Assembly (NCBI RefSeq): GCF_036669915.1
Contig: NC_089312.1
Coordinates: 16,625,317 to 16,689,316, forward strand
Direction: 5' to 3'
Length of the DNA stretch: 64,000 nt
Source of the DNA: Pocillopora verrucosa
Lineage: Eukaryota > Cnidaria > Anthozoa > Scleractinia > Pocilloporidae
Position 1 is the first letter of the stretch; every line of letters starts with the position of its first letter. The notes beneath the pieces were generated by a model. The model saw only the letters and a list, made by a program, of their open reading frames with translations. It was not told the DNA's origin and did no database searches. A program made the position numbers and the translations under genes. Shown here piece by piece: positions 61,023-64,000 of the stretch.

Positions 61023-64000
61023 ATTGTGAGCGACTCAATCGGCGTCGTGTAATCAACTTGAAAGATGACATGATGTCAGCAAGCGTCAATTGCATCGCAG
61101 GCTCATACATATTGATCTAAATGTTTATTTATCATGCTTACTTGGAGGTGGTGTTTTCATTTTACTTCATTCATCAAATTAATTTTTCCGAAATCATGAT
61201 AGCCTAGGATCGGAGTATCAAATACAATAGAAAATGTATATTTTAGAAAGCCAAAAATGGATTAAGTGTAAAACGTAGAAAAAATTTAACGATCAAAAGA
61301 TGGCCAATTTCTTCGTTATAAACTATACATTTTAATCTTTGTATCTTGGTTACTGAAGATATGGCAAAGCAGAAACACGTACACCGTCAAACTGAACTAA
61401 AAATGTAATAACAGTTATGCGCTTATCGATTCTCGCGACGTCACAGTCATGCAGTGCTAGTTTGGCGTACTGAGAGCAGATTACGACAAAATTAATTTTT
61501 TTTTAGTTCATCGTTGTTCTCCTCACTGTTTTGTGTATTTTGACTCTTTTGTCCTATGTTTTTTTTGTATCTCTGCTTGTTTAATTCGGAAGGATAGAAA
61601 GAACACGATTGTATGGGTATTGCCAAGTGAAGATCGTTGGCAACACGATTCGACAAGAGAGCAAAAAGCAAAAATTACCCAGGGAAATGACCGAGCAAAG
61701 ATGAAATCAATTACGTTAGCTAACTGATTTACATATTAAGACAACGACAAGATAAAACGTTGATAAAATCTGTTACTGCAGTTTTAGATATTGGAGTTCA
61801 CACGGTAAATAGATGGCATAAAGCAGAAAGGAAACAGCTGGGGAAGGCAAAGAATAATCTTAACTTAGCCTTTTTGAATTCACAAAATCTCGATTTATTT
61901 TTCATCTTTCAAACCATGTTATTTATGAGACAATGAAAAAGAGCTTTTTGATGGTAGGTGATCAAGACCTGTAACAAGCGTCAAATTTGGAACTGTTGGC
62001 GTCAAAATCATTTTAAGTTACATTATAGCTAACAAATTTACATTACAAGTTCTACTCTATCACGTAACATGCAAGTGACGCGTTTGTGGCTAGTTCATTC
62101 TGATTGGTTGTCGATTACAAGAACGTTTGTAATACTGTTAGGTGTAAGTCACCGTGCTTGCTTACTAAAGAGCTTGGCATCTTGGACCTGAATAAACTTG
62201 GTAAGTACACATTTAATGTACTAGCGTGTATTGTTATTGATGTATCATGCAGTAAAATTCATGATAGGAAACCGTCTTATTCAAAGTGTCAAGGGAGCTT
62301 AGCGGCGGCAAAAAATGTGCGTGATTTTGAAAATGATGCCAAAAAAATAAAAGCCACTCAGGCAACAGTTGACAAGATAAAATTGGCTCTGGAAGAGAGA
62401 TTCGTAATAAAAATATTTCTTTCAATGTTTCTTTCGATGTTTTTTTCAATATTTCTTTCATCCGAAACCAACTTGCTATTTTCGTGTTCTCTTTCGATGA
62501 TGTATCGCCAACAGTCGGTCAGGATTCTGCCTTTGAGAAGCAGACCTGTGCAATCCGCTTTTTACTGAAGTGTTTTTCCGAGATAGGACTTGAGGAGATA
62601 CAAGAAGAAATAAGACATCAGGTGAATTTCAGAGCTCACCTGTGTGTATATTTACACGGTATATAATACCTTAAGCGCGCCTATCTCACAAGTGATAAGC
62701 ATGAATTGAAAAATGCTTGAAGCAAGCACATGGACATACTCAACACTTTTGAGTGAGCAAATATTCGAATCAAGATTTAAGCAAATAAATATTGTTGTTT
62801 GTTATCACGAATCGATATATTTTCCCAGTCCTGTCATGCAACAAAAGTCACAAAGATCCTTAAAACCAGATGAAACTGAGATAAAATTTGAAAACCTTTT
62901 CTTTGGATGTAAAATATTTACCATGCTATCAAAAATTTTAAAAAAATGCCAGAGGCTCAGAGGTCATTTTTCTTTTCAAAGTAGCCTCGAGCGATGGAAT
63001 ACAATTTTTTTAGTTTTGTTTATAGAAGCAAAGTACTAGAATATTTTGATCATGATTATTTAAAGTCCAAAATATTTTCGGGGCATCAGGGCATCTACAG
63101 GGTATATTAATTACATGACTGTAATATTTCACTATATCCTGCCCTAACTTGATATTTATCGATCGCCTCTTTATCCGATGCTTTACGTCAGTAGTGGAAA
63201 CCGACAGCAGAAATGATTGTTACATGGTTACGTGCAGTTTCCTAGCAAGGTTGTGACAAATCAGGCTTTACATTAGGAGACATATAAATCGTAACTTGGC
63301 ACCTTTACCAGTAATTTAGTAAACAGTAATTGGAATGAATAACCGACGCATAGCAGAATCCTAATTTTGTCCTAATTTTCACTTGTTTAAGTTCTTAGCT
63401 CATACGCTCGTTTGGCCTGCACTGCAACTAATTCATAACTCTTTATAATCCATAACATATAAAAATTCTACTATGTAATTAATTTTGTTGCAGTGTTAGT
63501 TTGCTAAAAAAGCATGTTGTGAGTACTCTTGGTTAAGACAAATAAAACCACTACCCAGCAAAGTAACCTACTTGTCTCATTTATAATTGTTTCAGTATTT
63601 CTTTAACGGTAAAGCGACGCTAATACACGTAGCTGTCAAAATATTTGTAAGATTTTGAATCGTAGACTATTTCTCTTGGTGTTTCAATTGCATCACAAAT
63701 TATCCTTCCTAAATTCAGGTTATGTTCAGCTCTAAAATGTTTTTATACTTCTTCAAATCTATTTGGAGATCACCTGTCCTTACATTATACTTCACCCTTA
63801 GGGAAAATAAAGAACTTTATTGCTCTTGAGGCCATTAGCTAACGATTGTTATTTTTTGTAACCCCTTGCGGAAGTTTTAAGGACTTTTTTAAAAGCAATA
63901 TTATTTTTTGGCTGACGTGGGAGATAAGGCAAATACGGAGCTCTCACGCTCTAATGAAACTGTCTAAAAAAAAGGTGTTTCCTCTAATGATCATCAAGGT
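61023..64000. other. TTC1 upstream flank and unannotated DNA
   Basis: No supported gene. A frame at 62104-62568 reads through a CTTTCAATGTTTCTTTC-type simple stretch and is not convincing. AT content is high throughout, and no repeat family seen elsewhere in the window occurs here. Confidence 0.5.
61431..61444 (-). promoter_or_regulatory. Overlapping TCTCGCGA and CRE-like motifs upstream of TTC1
   Basis: TCTCGCGA (61431-61438) overlaps GACGTCAC (61437-61444). Both are known motifs of animal housekeeping promoters. They lie about 410 bp upstream of the TTC1 start codon. Assignment is by position and motif only. Confidence 0.3.

Noticed and set aside
62104..62666. Two overlapping frames of 154 and 60 codons
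   Set aside because: They pass through a simple TTTCTTTCAATG-type stretch, lack splice context and resemble no family.

Overview
This is a nuclear-genome window from an animal, most likely an anthozoan cnidarian such as a stony coral. That placement is inference. It rests on spliced genes with GT-AG introns, whose products match metazoan families (FGF, GPR157, TTC1, PACRGL, Munc13). It also rests on an AT-rich background full of short hairpin-type MITEs, tRNA-derived SINE-like copies and a decayed LINE. No bacterial-style operons, phage, CRISPR or rRNA were seen.

Layout. (1) Positions 1-13,118, plus strand: the 3' part (15 exons, about 1,321 codons) of a Munc13-like protein whose MHD1 half-motifs are separated by a long disordered insert and which ends in a DEP-like domain. 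(2) 13,119-16,286: intergenic DNA that includes a roughly 550-bp block present twice in tandem just upstream of the next gene; only the proximal copy keeps a TATA box. (3) 16,287-18,928, plus: a four-exon secreted FGF of the FGF8/17/18 type. (4) 18,929-33,683: a gene-poor, AT-rich stretch with a SINE-like copy, a TGAGTCA cluster, several tandem-repeat fields, a possible spliced noncoding transcript, a 5'-truncated LINE on the minus strand and two orphan open stretches. (5) 33,684-35,322, plus: a small beta-rich protein. (6) 36,841-41,738, minus: PACRGL. (7) 43,082-43,915, plus: an intronless multipass membrane protein. (8) 45,296-46,207, minus: a disordered coiled-coil protein. (9) 50,992-53,770, minus: GPR157-like receptor, with a second degenerate copy of its last exon at 49,277. 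(10) 55,917-61,022, minus: TTC1. (11) 61,023-64,000: no gene I can support.

For FGF, PACRGL, GPR157 and TTC1, exon joins were chosen by reading the GT-AG sites, checking codon phase across every junction, and comparing the joined protein with the known family. Lengths agree well (PACRGL 260 aa, GPR157 343 aa, TTC1 293 aa). The genes look functionally unrelated: vesicle priming, secreted signalling, ciliary/microtubule-type, GPCR signalling and a TPR co-chaperone adaptor. The main oddities are the Munc13-DEP architecture, the duplicated FGF upstream block, the duplicated GPR157 exon and the density of palindromic elements.
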